DNA of 64,000 nucleotides from contig CM055111.1 in assembly GCA_029204225.1 (NCBI GenBank), positions 29,470,340 through 29,534,339 on the forward strand, written 5' to 3'. Origin of the DNA: Diphasiastrum complanatum (taxonomy: Eukaryota; Streptophyta; Lycopodiopsida; Lycopodiales; Lycopodiaceae). Positions 10,621 to 22,622 of this stretch are shown here, one piece after another (the first letter of the stretch is position 1; the number at the start of each line of letters is the position of its first letter). A model generated the notes under the pieces. It saw nothing but the letters and a program-made list of their open reading frames with translations, searched no databases and was not told where the DNA came from. The translations under genes were made by a program, and so were the position numbers.

Positions 10621-12214
10621 GAGAGTTTTTCTTAAAAGTATTTGTTTACATGACTTCTCGTGTGGAACAAGATGTCTTAGATTCTGAAAACAGCCACTTC
10701 CATTGGGAGTCAACAAATTCCATTCAAATCTTTCTTAAATATGCTTCGAGGTTCTCAAACACTGAACCACATTGACAGCATATCATTCAGCAGAAATGAA
10801 ATTGAAGTCACAGTGAGTGCAGTCTGATTCGTATAAATGCCATGTATGAACAGAGATAAGGCTTACTGAGGCAGATTGTTTGAGTTGTTGCAGAAAGAAT
10901 ATTCCCACCCATACACAAATGCAAAAAAATTGGTTTTTTAGTCAATGGGTTCAAACCATTTATCCTTCCTGCATCCGATGAGTCATTGTGGATCGATTCG
11001 AGCTTCTACTAAAAGCCAAGGTTCACCGCAAGGTGAGTTGCAGGCAAATCGTATGGGATTTACACGGTGATTTGTTCATCTATCGTTGTTTGACGATTCG
11101 GCAGTTTGGCTGCGGAGCATGCAACGTCAGGTCGGAAATTGCAGAATCATTTGGATATCTGATACTTTCTGCGTGCTATTCTGATCTACAGATGACTCAG
11201 AGTAGTACAGGCTGAATACATATCGATCTTGTAGCTAACATGAAACATAGATGTTGAAGATAATAAACAAAGGAGGTCTGCACCGGTTTTGCGTGCACCC
11301 GTCCTATACTAGATTGCATTTCAAATAAACGTCAATAAGTTCAATTTACATATTAAATCAGAAAAGCTCATTATCAGTCCCACGTTTTGAGTTTTATTTG
11401 ATATTCTCATTTCGATAGAAAAATTCATTGCAGTACTCTCTTTATCCGTACCTTTTTTGTTCACGACCAACATGACTTCTCCGCAACATCCATCTTCAGG
11501 GTTATTCAGTAAAAACCCTCCCAACTTCCAAGTTCACCTGTTGATCGCCAAAAAGGAACCAAATTCTTAGCGTACTTAGTCATCTATATAAGAATCCTAC
11601 TTCCAGAGTAACTGTAGGATCAGTGATGAGTAAATACTATTCAGTATTCAAGGGAATAAAGAACAGATTGAAATTTTAAAGTCTAATATATTCCTACAAG
11701 AAAGTGTGCTGTGCTAGGACTCAAGTCTGAAAACTCAAAACACTCCCCCCCCCCAAACATGCAAACTGAGAGAAACATACAGCTCTTTGACAAACCCACA
11801 AATTATAATCTATCTGCATGGCACATAAACTGCTGAGTCCTCTGGCATGCTGCTTATGCAAATATATCAACTACTTTGCTTTACTGTACCTGCAACATAA
11901 GTGTCAATCCAGGAATTTTTTTTCATGCATTGATTGACTTGCGCAATCTTTTGAGGTTCTGATTCTCATGTGTCTTGGGTGCAAATACTTGAGAAGCTTC
12001 GATCTGTATTCTAGGTTGCAAGTTGGATTAGTCCATCTTAAGCGTATTCAAAAATGAGACCGTCAAAGTAAATTCTATAGGCTCACAACATCTTCAACTT
12101 TATATAAGAGAGAACATAGCACATGTAATCAGTGTACATTAATGATTATCGTTGAGTCTGTAACAAAAAACTATTTGTATGCTCGTATCTCACAGTCTTC
12201 AACCACACTGATCG

Positions 12215-12376
12215 CAACAGCAAATTTATTATCAGTATGTTAAAATGCATGAGAAAGTCAGGCACATGACCCTGACATAGGTCCTAACAAGCCTTCAACA
12301 GCAAATTTATTATCAGTATGTTAAAATGCATGAGAAGGTCAGGCACATGACCCTGACATAGGTCCTAACAAGCCTT
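12215..12376. repeat. 81-bp tandem duplication
   Basis: Two adjacent near-identical units, 12215-12295 and 12296-12376, starting CAACAGCAAATTTATTATC. Only one substitution was seen (GAAAGTC versus GAAGGTC), so the duplication is recent. No coding frame crosses it. Confidence 0.9.
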
Positions 12377-12796
12377 CAAACTTTAAGCAAACAGTCTTTG
12401 GAGATGTATACCTGAAACTGCTGACGGCAAGAGGGTAAGCACACATAGCTTCGTGCACCAGCTTCGTTATCAGTACAAGGCTACATGTGCTCACTCTCTT
12501 CTGTCAGCAGCTCTATTCTACACCTATAAAAAACTCATTCCTCGTAAGCTCCCAAGTCTCAGCGCCACTCAACACCAACATCAACCTCACACCGGATGAA
12601 TTGAACACACAGATTGAAACAAAGGGATTCACAATCACATCAGTTAAGCTTTACTTGAAGCTGGAAGACCCTGACCATTCGGTCAGCTGCAGCATGCTTT
12701 TAGATCAAACCGGCCATATATTCAAACTTCAACTGTTACTGATTTGATTAAAAGAGTTAATGAAGATGGCGAGGCAAGAATCTGCAGTCCCGACCC

Positions 12797-12851
12797 CCCC
12801 CCCTCTCTCTCTCTCGCTGTCTCTCTCTCTCGCTCGCTCGCTCGCTCGCTC
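12797..12851. repeat. CT and GCTC simple repeat
   Basis: A CCCCCCCCC(CT)n tract runs into a (GCTC)n tract. It is a polypyrimidine simple-sequence repeat. Confidence 0.85.
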
Positions 12852-12990
12852 AAGATGGAGTGTCCTGCGAGACCCAGCAACCCCTTCTTTAACTCTCAAC
12901 AATCTTCTTTTCAAACTAAGGTGCCGCCAAGCCACGAGTCCAGTTCTTTTAACACACACAAGATTTACAAACGCCTCCACTTAGATATTT

Positions 12991-13405
12991 CAGATTTTCC
13001 TATCCCTTAGAGTTGGATTTTCATTACCTAAAGGGATAAGCTTTCATGTTGATTTGCTAAAAGGTGAGGTGTGTCTCCCCATATCTTATTAGCCCTACCC
13101 CATTTGACCTAGGCAAATCCCAAGTTGCCATGTGGCATGACCATGTTGTTTTCACTTGAGAGGAGAGCTTGGGTGTTTATATATCTCATAAGCAAAGAAC
13201 TCTTTTTTCATCTACATAATATATATTTGAGATGCATAACAAGTTGTGTGTGTGCATGAGTGTCACTTGGACCCCAAGATCGCCTGCTCAGGCCCTTGTC
13301 ACCCCCCTTGGCCGTCTACTCGGGGGCCTTGCCCTGCCTCAACCTCCTTGCCCATATGCACATGCCTTGTTCAAACTTGAACCATTGGTGCTCGACATGT
13401 GGCTG
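12991..13405. other. Unassigned left flank of repeat copy B
   Basis: No gene. A GTTTATATATCTC TATA-like motif lies near 13176-13188, so this could be an LTR or promoter remnant, but no partner copy was found in the window. Confidence 0.3.
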
Positions 13406-13422
13406 CCCCCCCCCCCCCCCCC
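13406..13422. repeat. Homopolymer C tract (17 C)
   Basis: Poly-C at the left edge of repeat copy B, equivalent to the 29-base poly-G at the edge of inverted copy A. Confidence 0.9.
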
Positions 13423-15560
13423 ATTGCCCATTCCAAATGGCCGGGGCAATGCCAATAAGCATCGTGGGGTATCCAAAATGAGTTGGGAGCACAAAACAAG
13501 TTTTTTACTTATTTGCTTAGACGTGATACCGATAAGATATTTGTGAGAACTTGCTAAAAGATGAGGTGTCACTCCTAGGATATGGCTTGGGCAGTTCTTA
13601 AGCATCATGGGGTGTCTCTCCTGAATGAGTTGGGAGCATAAAATGAGTGTTTTATTTAATATTTGCTTAATTGTGATAGCGATAAGATATTGTGAGCATT
13701 TGCTAAGATGAGGTGCCACTCCTAGCTGAGTTTGAACATTAAAATGAACTCTTATTATTATTACTCTTAATTCTTCTCAAATACAACGTTGGATTTCACA
13801 CATCTCTTTAGCTTTGCCGCAATTGTGGTAAACTATTGTGACAATTTGCTAAAAGCTGAGTTGTCACACTTAGGTGAATTTGAAAAATAAGATGAGTCTT
13901 TAATTTATTTTTTTATTCCAATCATTGTTATTCTTTCATCTTTCAGCTATTTGAATGTACATTGAGCTCAAACAAGGCATTATAGCTTATTGTGATATTT
14001 CCTATCACCTTGTTTTAATTGTAATGTTTGTTTCATAACTTGTTTTTACATGTTTTTAAATGTGCTATTTGGTCTAGATGTTTTGAGACTATTGATATAT
14101 AAATCACCTTGCTTTAGATAAATATGTGCGCAGTGTTCACACTAAAAGATACTAGATGGATTTGTACAAATATACACTTTACATTAAGTGGCAAAAGCCT
14201 TGATGGGCTTCAATTTCGTCCTTTTTGATACTCGGATTTCCACATCTAAGATAAAAAATTTTGAGAGGCCATACACGCCCTTCTCATTCATGCATGAATC
14301 AACTCTCACACAAGAGAGACATGAACATGAATATAGAGTTAAACTTGTTAGACTTGACCTTTACTTTCATGCAGAAATTTAGAGTCACACACGCATTATA
14401 GAGAAGACCTTCATTTTCATGAAATAGTGAAAGTTATATTTGAAAATATCATGAGAAATCAATGGCACAAGTCTCCAAATAAACATTTAGGCATTTTCTT
14501 TAACATTCACTTTTGCGCAAATTTTTGTGGAAACTTACCACAGTTGTTTAATACAATTAGATGAGTACATGTCGAAAGTGTACTAGGAGCATTGTGCTTT
14601 GGTGAAGGAAAAAGCCACACCATCATGAAATGGACATTAACAAATATCATGGGCCTTCTCAAAGCTAGTGCTAGAGCTTTGGCTAGATCTTTTTTAGAAT
14701 GTGAAAAGAATTAGAACTCCAATGGACAAGGGGACCATGAAATCCAACTATAAAATGTGGAAACATTACAATCCACAAGAACTTGTTGCCAATATTGTAT
14801 GCCTGACTTTTACAAACTCCATCACTAAGAAAAAAACAAGTCTTACTTTTCACAACTATGCAAAACACACTAGGCATAATTGAGTACAAGTTCAAAACAA
14901 TGGAAATGAGATTGGCTAGAGGGCTAGATGAAAACAACAAAGGATCAAAAGGAGATTGTTATTTTCATATATAGACAATAGTAGGGCCTAGTTCTGAAAT
15001 AATAGCTCAAACTAAAGCAACAACTCATAGGATCAAGAAGGTATTTTACATGGAAATTAAAGTTCTTAATAGACTACATGCAACAATATTTTTCATGTCG
15101 AGTGAACAAGCCACATGTTGGTATTATGTGTGGGATGCATAGCACTTTCATGGTATAAATATTTTGAAAGACTATAGTTCTCTCTACGCTTTCAATATTG
15201 TAGAATCTGGATAAATGTTCAATTTTATCTTTGATATTATTTTTCTTTTATATTCTTGAATGTGCCCCAAGGAGAGGTTTGGAAAGCAAGTGCTTACAAA
15301 AAATCACTTATAAGAGAACATATTTTCTTCCTTTTTATGTGAAATATTAGGCAAATGCCAATTTAGGCCAATATCATATTGTCAAAGATTTGCAATTGGC
15401 AACTCAGGCCAACATTGTAAATGTTAAATGCTTCTTGGTTTCCAAGGGGAGGCTCGAACCTAAGACCAAAGAAACTTTGGATGTCAAGCAAATGTTAAAT
15501 GAGGTAATGTTCACATTATGGGAGTTTGTGCACATGGTATTGTAAAATGTCAAATTAGGC
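13423..15560 (+). repeat. Dispersed repeat family R1, copy B
   Basis: Same family as copies A (inverted) and C (direct, about 2.3 kb downstream). The left 290 bp holds an internal duplication: the ATAAGCATxxTGGGGT...CACTCCTAG unit occurs near 13455 and again near 13597. Around 14203-14603 a segment of about 400 bp is inverted relative to copy C. At 15431-15489 a short insertion absent from copy C is flanked by a 12-bp direct repeat. Short open frames such as 14683-14940 minus and 17060-17293 minus in copy C are alike but carry no known domain. The class of element is unknown. Confidence 0.7.
15431..15489 (-). mobile_element. 59-bp tRNA-like (SINE-like) insertion
   Basis: The insertion is flanked by AAATGTTAAATG at 15419-15430 and 15490-15501. 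The matching place in copy C has a single AAATGTTAAATG (about 17808-17819), so C is the empty site. On the minus strand the insert contains AGGTTCGAGCCTCCCC, which fits a pol III B box and tRNA T-arm (GGTTCGAxxCC). A 12-bp duplication suits LINE-type target-primed reverse transcription. An A box was not identified. Confidence 0.65.
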
Positions 15561-15949
15561 CGCTTGAATAGAACCTTAACCATTCTATTTGACTTTTGGT
15601 CAAGTTGTGTTAAATCTACTCAAGTTTATTTAAGATGTCTCATTTCAGTGTTATGCTAAGAAGTTCTTCAAATTATTTCATTTGGAGGAAACATTTGGAG
15701 TCTCTTCTTATTCAACATACTATGATGAATATTGTGTTTGAGATTCAGTCAAAACCTCATCAAATGCAAGACTTGGCAATATTTGAGAGCTAGAAAAGCT
15801 CTAGCGTACATAAGAATGAATCTTTTGAATGACTACTAGGAATTGAGGTGGTCAAAAAAAAGATGATGGTCAATTCCTCATTGCATGTACTATGCCTATC
15901 GATTCAAATCAGAATGTTGAGTTTGAAGACTTGGCTGATTTGACTTAGT
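15561..15949. other. Spacer between repeat copies B and C
   Basis: No gene. A few Copia-like words occur (for example around 15800-15900), but no frame could be supported. Confidence 0.4.
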
Positions 15950-17890
15950 TGTGAAAGCGATAAGATATTGTGAGGATTTGCTAAAAGATGAGGTGCCACT
16001 CCTAGCTGAGTTTGAACATTAAAATGAACTGTTATCATTATTACTCTTAATTCTTCTCAAATACAACGTTGGTTTTCACATCTGTTTAGCTTTACCACCA
16101 TTGTAGTAAGCGATTGTGATGATTTGCTAAAAGTTGAGTTGTCACTCTTAGATGACTTTGATAATTGAAATGAGTTTTCAATTTATTTTTTATTCCAATT
16201 ATTGTTATCTTTCATCATTCAGCTATTTGCATGTACATTGAGCTCAAACAAGGTTATTGTGATATTTCCTATCACCTTGTTTTGATTGTAATATTTGTTT
16301 CATAACTTGTTTTTACATGTTTTATAAATGTCCTATTTGGTTTATATTTTTTAACAATGTTTTGAGGCTATTGATATATAAATCACCTTGCTTTAGAAAA
16401 ATATGTGCACACTGCTCACACTAAAAGATACTAGATGGGTTTGTACAAATATACACTTTACATTAAGTGGCAAAGCCTAAACATGAAGCACAATGCTTCT
16501 AGTACACTTTAAGCATGTACTAATTTAGCCATATTAAACAACTCTATGTAACGACTATGTGGTAAGTTTCCACAAAAATTTGCACAAAAGTGAATGTTAA
16601 AGAAATTGCCTAAATGTTTATTTGGAGACCTGTGCCATTGATTTTCATAATATTTTCAAATATGAATCTCACTATTTCATGAAAATGAAGGTCTTCTCTA
16701 TTATGTGTGTGTGACTCTAAATTTCTGCATGGAAGTAAAGGTCAAGTCCAACAAGTTTAACTCTACATTCATGTTCATGTCTTGTGTGAGAGTTAACTCA
16801 TGTATGACCATTCAAAAAATTTAATCTTAGATGTGGAAATCCGAGTATCACAAAAGATGAAATTGAAGCTCATTCATGTGAAGGAAAAAGCCACACCATC
16901 ATGAAATGGACATTAACAAATATCAATTCAATGTATGAAGATACTTATTCTAGGCTTGTAACCAAGTCACAAGCTTGAAGTTAATGTTTAAATATGTTGT
17001 GAGATGTGTTGTAGAACAAGAATGCATGGGCCTTCTCAAAGCTAGTGCTAGAGCTTTGGCTAGATCTTTTTGAGAATGTGAAAAGAATTAGAACTCCAAT
17101 GGACATGGGCACCATGAAATCCAATTGTAAAATGTGGAAACATTACAATCCACAAGAACTTGTTGCCAATATTGTATGCCTGACTTTTACAAACTCCATC
17201 ACTAAGAACAAAACAAGGTTTAAACTTCACAACTATGGAGTACAAGTTCAAAACAATGGAAATGAGATTGGTTGGAGGGCTAGATGAAAACAACCGAGGA
17301 TCAAAAGGAGATTGTTATTTTCATATAAAGACAATAGTAGGGCCTAGTTTTGATATATTAGCTCAAAGTAAAGCAACAACTCATAGGGTCAAGAAGGTAT
17401 TTTATATGGAAATTAAATTTCTTGATAGACTACATGCAACAATATTTTCCATGTCGACTGAACAAGCCACATGTTGTTATTACGTGTGGAATAGTAAGTG
17501 CATAGCCACTTTCATGGTATAAATATTTTGAAACACTACAATTCTCTCTACGCTTCCAATATTGTAGAATCTGGATAAATGTTTAATTTTATCTTTAATA
17601 ATATTTTTCTTTTATATTCTTGAATGTGCAAGGAATTAGATTTACACTTCTAACCCCAAGGAGAGGTTTGGAAAGCAAGTGCTTACAAAAAAACACTTTT
17701 TGGAGAACGAACTTTCTTCCTTTTTATGTGAAAGATTATGCAAATGCCAACTTAGGCTAATATCATATTGTCAAAGATTTGCAATTGGCAACTCAGGCCA
17801 ACATTGCAAATGTTAAATGTGGTAATGTTCACATTATGGGAGTTTGTGCACATGGTATTGTAAAATGTCAAATTAGGCCAATATGTGAGG
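15950..17890 (+). repeat. Dispersed repeat family R1, copy C
   Basis: Direct repeat of copy B with the same start block (AAGCGATAAGATATTGTGAGG) and the same right-hand block ending near GGGAGTTTGTGCACATGG. It differs by inversion of about 400 bp (16482-16880), by about 100 bp present only here near 16930-17030, and by lacking the 59-bp insertion of copy B. Confidence 0.7.
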
Positions 17891-18225
17891 CCAACTTAGG
17901 AAGATAACATTGTGCAAAATTTAGTCTCAAATTACCACTTTGGAGTGCTACACAAGCTATTACATTATATTGGCTATATTTTCCAATGTCTCATCTTGAC
18001 CATTGGTGAAAATGTAAGGCTAGGATTAAAAATGTAACTTGCAGATTAGAACAAGATTTGGAGAGGAATCTTACCCTCCATATTTCATGTTAATAGGGAT
18101 TAGCCCTTTCAGTTTCATTATTGGAATAGATAGAGTATTCCTTTCATTGCTCTTTTCATCTGTTGTATTGGGAGGGAAAGTAGGAGAGGAGAAGGCTCTA
18201 TTGCTTCATGAGCTAGTATTGTCAT
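17891..18225. other. Short spacer, nothing recognised
   Basis: AT-rich sequence without a supported gene, RNA or repeat. Confidence 0.5.
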
Positions 18226-18227
18226 TA

Positions 18228-19259
18228 GGGCCCTTTTTGGACTCAAACAGGGCCTCTTCACTAATTATAATTAGTGTTAATGATGACATGTGTACCAATA
18301 AGAGAGTGACAAGTGAGATGGAATGGTCCATATGACATGGCACAACCAATGGTGTAAAATAGATCTCCAAATTCTAACCCTCCTAGTAACCCCCCTCTAA
18401 CTCTACTTGCTCAACCCATAGTAATGATGATTTGACAAGGCTCAAATTTAAATTTTAAATACCAATATAACCGTTTTTCAAGGCCTTCAAAATTTATCTT
18501 TTTAAGCTTAGAATGAGTGAATAGGGGGCCCAATATTTCCTTGGGCCCCCATTCTGAAAAAAAAAATTGGAAAAAAAGGGGGAGGGGGATGGGAGTACAA
18601 TCCCCACCCCCCACCCCCCCACCCCCACCCCCCAATTGTATGCTTGTACCCCCTGTGCTCTCTCTCTCTCTCCCTCGAGGCCAGCTGCTCTGCCCACTTG
18701 GAGCCGTTGAGCTGGGTGGGAGCGCGATGAGCGCGCTCTCCCAGGTCTCCCCCCTCCCTCTTTGACAGGACAGCGAGGGAGGGGGGGTGCTAAGTGTGGC
18801 CCTCCGGGCCACGCGATTCAACGAGGGCCAGCGGCCCGGAGGGGTGGGTGGGGTGCGACGGGCCAGCTGGCCCCGAGGGAGAGAGAGAGAGAGCGAGGGG
18901 CCCGGGGGGGGGGTGATGTACTCCCATCCCCCTCCCCCTTTTTTTTTTAAAAAAAATTTCAAAATGGGGGCCCAAGGAAATATCGGGCCCCCTTTTCACT
19001 CATTCTAAGCTTAAAAAGATGAATTTTTAAGGCCTAAAAAAAATAGATATTATATTGGATTTAAAATTTTTTGGCTACATTAAAAATTAGGTGTCCTTGC
19101 TATATTATGTTAGGCCTAAGTGAAGCCTACTAAAATAGAAGTTAACCCATGATAAACCCAGGGTGAACTGCCACATAGGATGATTAATGAGTTAATTAAT
19201 CCTAATTAGTAAACATGTTTAGGCAAGGAAGAGGCCCTTTTTGAGTTCAAAAAGGGCCC
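18228..19259. mobile_element. GC-rich foldback (long inverted repeat) element
   Basis: The two halves are inverted copies over almost the whole 1032 bp. The ends are GGGCCCTTTTTG...(left) and CAAAAAGGGCCC (right), flanked by TA at 18226-18227 and 19260-19261. Inner arms pair AAGCTTAGAATGAGTG (18507 region) with CACTCATTCTAAGCTT (right), then GGGGGCCC, CCCCCTCCCCCT and CTCTCTCTCTC blocks, with the centre near 18765. No transposase is present. The TA duplication and non-coding palindrome suggest a foldback or MITE-like DNA element, possibly Tc1/mariner-related; a 3-bp TNA site (PIF/Harbinger) cannot be excluded because the flanks read TTA and TAA. The high GC content contrasts sharply with the flanks. 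Confidence 0.7.
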
Positions 19260-19359
19260 TAATGGATCTTTCTTATGCAATGTGTATGGACACATGAATA
19301 AAGGTTATTGGAATCTTGTTGATTATATGTAGAGCTCTTGTGAAATGCCTGAATAGAAC
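19260..19359. other. Spacer
   Basis: Nothing recognised. Confidence 0.5.
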
Positions 19360-19535
19360 GGGTAATACATAAAGTTCATCATTTCCATCATATTGTAGTT
19401 GTTGATCTGCAACATCATCATCTTTTGATTCACTGTTGATTTGTTGTTCGTCAAAAGTAGAAGAGCTTGGACCTTCAATAGGAATAGTTGACTAGGGAAC
19501 TGGAAAGTTCAAAGCATCAGGAAAATCTGATAAAT
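19360..19535 (-). pseudogene. Copia integrase-RT linker scrap (COP4 family)
   Basis: On the minus strand the frame contains ALNFPVP, IEGPSSSTFDEQQIN and ESKDDDVADQQLQYDGND. The same linker occurs on the plus strand at 49240-49400 in COP4 (TLNFPVAQ, IEGPSSSTFDDQQIN, KDDDVADQQL). In COP4 the Q before YD has become TAG, whereas here it is intact. Gag, integrase and RT are missing, so this is an internally deleted remnant linked to the minus-strand LTR just to the right. Confidence 0.8.
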
Positions 19536-19844
19536 TGGCTACATAAAGTTTAAAATATGTGGCATGTTTGAAATAAAGGTAGGGCCAAAAAATTTATTAT
19601 TATTATTATTATAAATCTTAAAAAAGGAAGAGTAATACACAAGCAACTTAGAAAGATTATTATAGCCTCAAAATATTTACTATAGGGTCAAAAATTTTAC
19701 TATAAATAGAAAGGGTTTTAAGAAATTTCATGTTGGAGAAGTGATCAAACTAGATTCTTGTGTTATTGCTAAACAAGTTGGATGTGTTGCAAGAGAGCAA
19801 ACACCTATTCAAGAGGTTTGGCATAAAATTCTAAGAAGTGAGCT
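19536..19844. other. AT-rich spacer
   Basis: No gene. It contains a short (TTA)n run near 19590-19608. Confidence 0.5.
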
Positions 19845-20519
19845 AGAATGCTCAGGAGTGTTCAAGCTCGCAGGCTTGAGAGGAAAAGCTAACTATTCAA
19901 AAGCTTGCTGATAAGTTCTGATTTGATAATCTGATAATAAAACTGTATGAATATGAATAGCTATTTATACTAAGAAATTAGGTCGTCAATTACGATCACC
20001 AGTTGACTAGTGATCCTCTGGCATCCATCTGATCCTGGTCATTGATTGCTGATGAGCGATGAAATTGGTTGTAAACGTTCTGTCTGCATAAATGAACCAA
20101 AACTGTAGCTCTGCAGAAATGAGCTAGAACAGGCACAGGCGACACTGTCGGGTTTTTTTGCGAAAAAGCAAAAAAGGTGAAGGTGCCCTTAAATCTCATT
20201 TAAGGTTGTCCCACACTTTGCCAGAGTCATTTCCTTAACATTTGAGGCTCGTTGGAAAAAGCAAAAAATGCGACACTGTGATTTTACATGAGAATTCTGT
20301 CAGGTGAAAATTGTGAAAAAAAGTGACACTGCATTTTTCAATGGGATTCCTGACAGACAAAAAAGACGACACTTGTCAACTTTGTGTATTTTTGCAAACT
20401 GTGTAAAAACACTTGTAAATCTATAGATTGTGTAAAAACATGGGAAAATCCGCAGATTTGGATAGGTAGTGGATGAAGATTACAAATAGATGATTGGTAA
20501 GAAGGAGAATAATCCAACA
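19845..20519 (-). repeat. Copia LTR remnant (COP4 family), minus strand
   Basis: Read on the minus strand it starts at 20519 with TGTTGGATTATTCTCCTTCTTA and matches the COP4 3' LTR at 49748 onwards. Shared features are the TGTGTAAAAACACTT blocks, GTGACACTGCATTTTT blocks with TGACAGGCAAAAA, and the CTTGAACACTCCTGAGCATTCTAGCTC end block. The U5 end is missing or too diverged. Together with 19360-19535 it forms a badly deleted element. Confidence 0.75.
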
Positions 20520-20741
20520 GAGAGAATCAGCCAAGGGCACAAATTCATGTTGTTTCCGAGGCCCCACGTGGTGGGTGGGGCAGACTGTATCCACACCCTT
20601 GGATTTTGCGTTGCATGCGGCGAGTCTTTGGACTCCACCTTTCTTCTCGGATCATTTATGTTTGTCTGTTGCCATTCTTACCATCCATTATGTTTTCCTG
20701 TGACCATAAGCACCAAAGACTTTTGTGTGAAACCAGGGTGA
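20520..20741 (+). pseudogene. Zinc-finger-like protein fragment
   Basis: The frame ending at 20741 reads HTLGFCVACGESLDSTFLLG and then CCHSYHPLCF. The spacing of CxxC followed by CHxxHxxC resembles a RING/PHD or C1-like zinc-binding module, but I cannot assign the family. The frame is open upstream to the LTR boundary and ends with TGA soon after the module. It may be a host exon fragment or a retrotransposon-carried piece. Confidence 0.35.
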
Positions 20742-21840
20742 AAACCAAGGTGCAGTGAGAAGATCCCCGAGGAGGCCAGGGCTTGGGCTCACATGGGGCT
20801 TGGAAAGAGTAAGTTTCTTTTGGTGTTGATTGCTTTGGTACTCTTGTAGTATCCCAACAACGGTATTTGTTACTTTGGAGAACCCTAGATTTATACTTAT
20901 AATACGTTTTTGAGTCTTTTCATATTTTAGAATACCAGTTTTGGTTCTCTGTTCTTCAATTTTGGTATAATAGACAGTATTTAGTTTTAAACTGATTGGC
21001 CCTACTTTAGCAATAATTGGTTTTAAAAGTCTTAACCAATCAGTAGAAACTATTGATCTTAATTTACACATTGATCATGTGAGTTCTTGGGTACTATGGC
21101 AGAACATATTGATAATGAGATTTTTGTTCTTCCCTTATTTTGAGAGCTCAAATCTGTCATATTTGAAACCATTTTGCTTCGAATTTGGTAGTATTGTATG
21201 TGTGCATAAATCCCATTTTGATACTTTTGGCACTGTTTTTTTCAACACTATTGAGTTGAACATGTGTGTTTATTAGAACAATTTGTGTGTCTTTTACTCC
21301 CTCTCATGTTTGAGATATACAGAAATTCAATGTAAACTATTAATTCAGCAATGTTAATTTGTGTGCAAGTTGTTTGAGAAAGGAAAAGAGAGAGAGTTTT
21401 TGGTGGAGTTAAAGATAGTCAAGATTCCGAATCCTAGGAACGGGTGTAGCCCTTTTTTTTCTCCTTTTGAAGGCATGGTATCATAAATGGTTCTCTGTTG
21501 AACTTGAAACATCCACAAGGAAGGCCATGCTGATGGGAGGGAGCATTGTGGTGACATTTTGGAATAGGATACAACCATTTGGTTCGGGAATTTTGACTAA
21601 CAATCTTCATGCTTTCTTCCTCTCTCTTTCATTCTTTGGTACTTTTGGTTCTCCTGGAGTGCCAAAGTTTTGTGGGTTGTTCGTGCTTTTTTGTTCATGG
21701 TACTCCAGGTTTTTTTTGTTCTTGGTTCTAGAACTTTTGTGTTTGAGGTACTTATTTGTTCAACTGAAGTACCAGAATTGGTAGTATTGGTTGTTGTCTT
21801 AGTCTAAATCTCGATAAAGAAGACTTACCAAAATTAAGCT
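20742..21840. other. Non-coding stretch before the LARD element
   Basis: No recognised gene. The last six bases, TAAGCT, recur after the element at 26442-26447 and are its target duplication. Confidence 0.5.
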
Positions 21841-22603
21841 AATGGGGGTATTCCCAGCAAAGTGTAAATAGATAAAATCCTCCAATAAAATATGTTGCGA
21901 GGGCATGGCATCCTGTGTGTATAAGCCCATGGCCCAATGAGCACGCAATTAAAGTTGTAAATAAAATAAACTTGACTTGGGCCTTGGAATTAAAATAAAA
22001 CTAAAGGCCCAATGCCATTTTTAAACTTAAAGATTACTTTTTAGAGTTGGATCCAAATTGGGACTCACATGAATCTTGTGATTTCTAATGTACTTTTTGT
22101 GGACCCTTGGATCAAGTTGGGTCCAAGATGAATGGATAGGATCATTGTGAATATTAGCCAATAGGATTGAGGGGCAAGGGCCTTCCCCATTTATTAAAAG
22201 GCACCATTTGAAGCATCCTCATTTGCAATTCAATGCTTGCTATTGCTCTTGTTGTTTCCATTTGCTTTCAAGTTCATGCTTGTTGGTTTCAATAGTTTAA
22301 GTTTCTCCTTTAGCAAGTACAATGTGCATTTGAGCCAACCTCCACCCTCACTCTCTATCTCTCTCTCTTTCTCTTCCCTTCTCAATCTCTTCTTCTCCAT
22401 TCCTTCTCTTCAACCAAGACCATGATGAATGTTAGTATAGAGGAGTAGAGTTAAAGAGGAGTAGTATAGTGGTGAGTAGAGCTAAGGAAAAAAGTAGGAA
22501 ACTAACTAAAAGTAGCATCTATGCTTAGTTAGGTACCTATACAGTGATCTAACCTTTGTTGACAAGTAGAAGGGCTATACTATGAGAGATCTTCGACCCC
22601 ACA
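21841..22603 (+). repeat. LARD 5' LTR
   Basis: 763 bp ending TTCGACCCCACA. It has a CCAAT box near 22160 and an AT-rich TATA region near 22190. It lacks about 35 bp (ATTAATGAGAAGG...) that the 3' LTR has after the promoter. Confidence 0.88.
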
Positions 22604-22604
22604 G

Positions 22605-22622
22605 TGGCGCAGAACTCTCCAG
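22605..22622 (+). promoter_or_regulatory. LARD primer binding site
   Basis: TGGCGCAGAACTCTCCAG begins one base after the LTR. It is TGGCGC-type, unlike the methionine-type sites of the Copia elements here. The priming tRNA was not identified. Confidence 0.7.

Larger units (their letters stand above)
10621..12990. other. Low-repeat stretch, no gene recognised
   Basis: The composition is more mixed than the surrounding repeats, and short open frames exist on both strands, but none has a recognisable domain, a consistent splice pattern or a sensible extension. It holds an 81-bp tandem duplication (12215-12376) and a CT/GCTC repeat (12797-12851). Confidence 0.5.

Noticed and set aside
12487-13010. 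Several short ORFs around the CT repeat
   Set aside because: They overlap in different frames through simple sequence, with no domain or splice support.
18411-18962. 183-residue minus-strand ORF
   Set aside because: It lies within the GC-rich foldback element, where low stop density and mirrored ORFs on both strands follow from composition and symmetry.
22237-22425. Leu/Ser/Phe-rich ORF resembling a signal peptide
   Set aside because: It lies in the transcribed part of the LARD LTR and comes from CT-rich repeats; no continuation exists.
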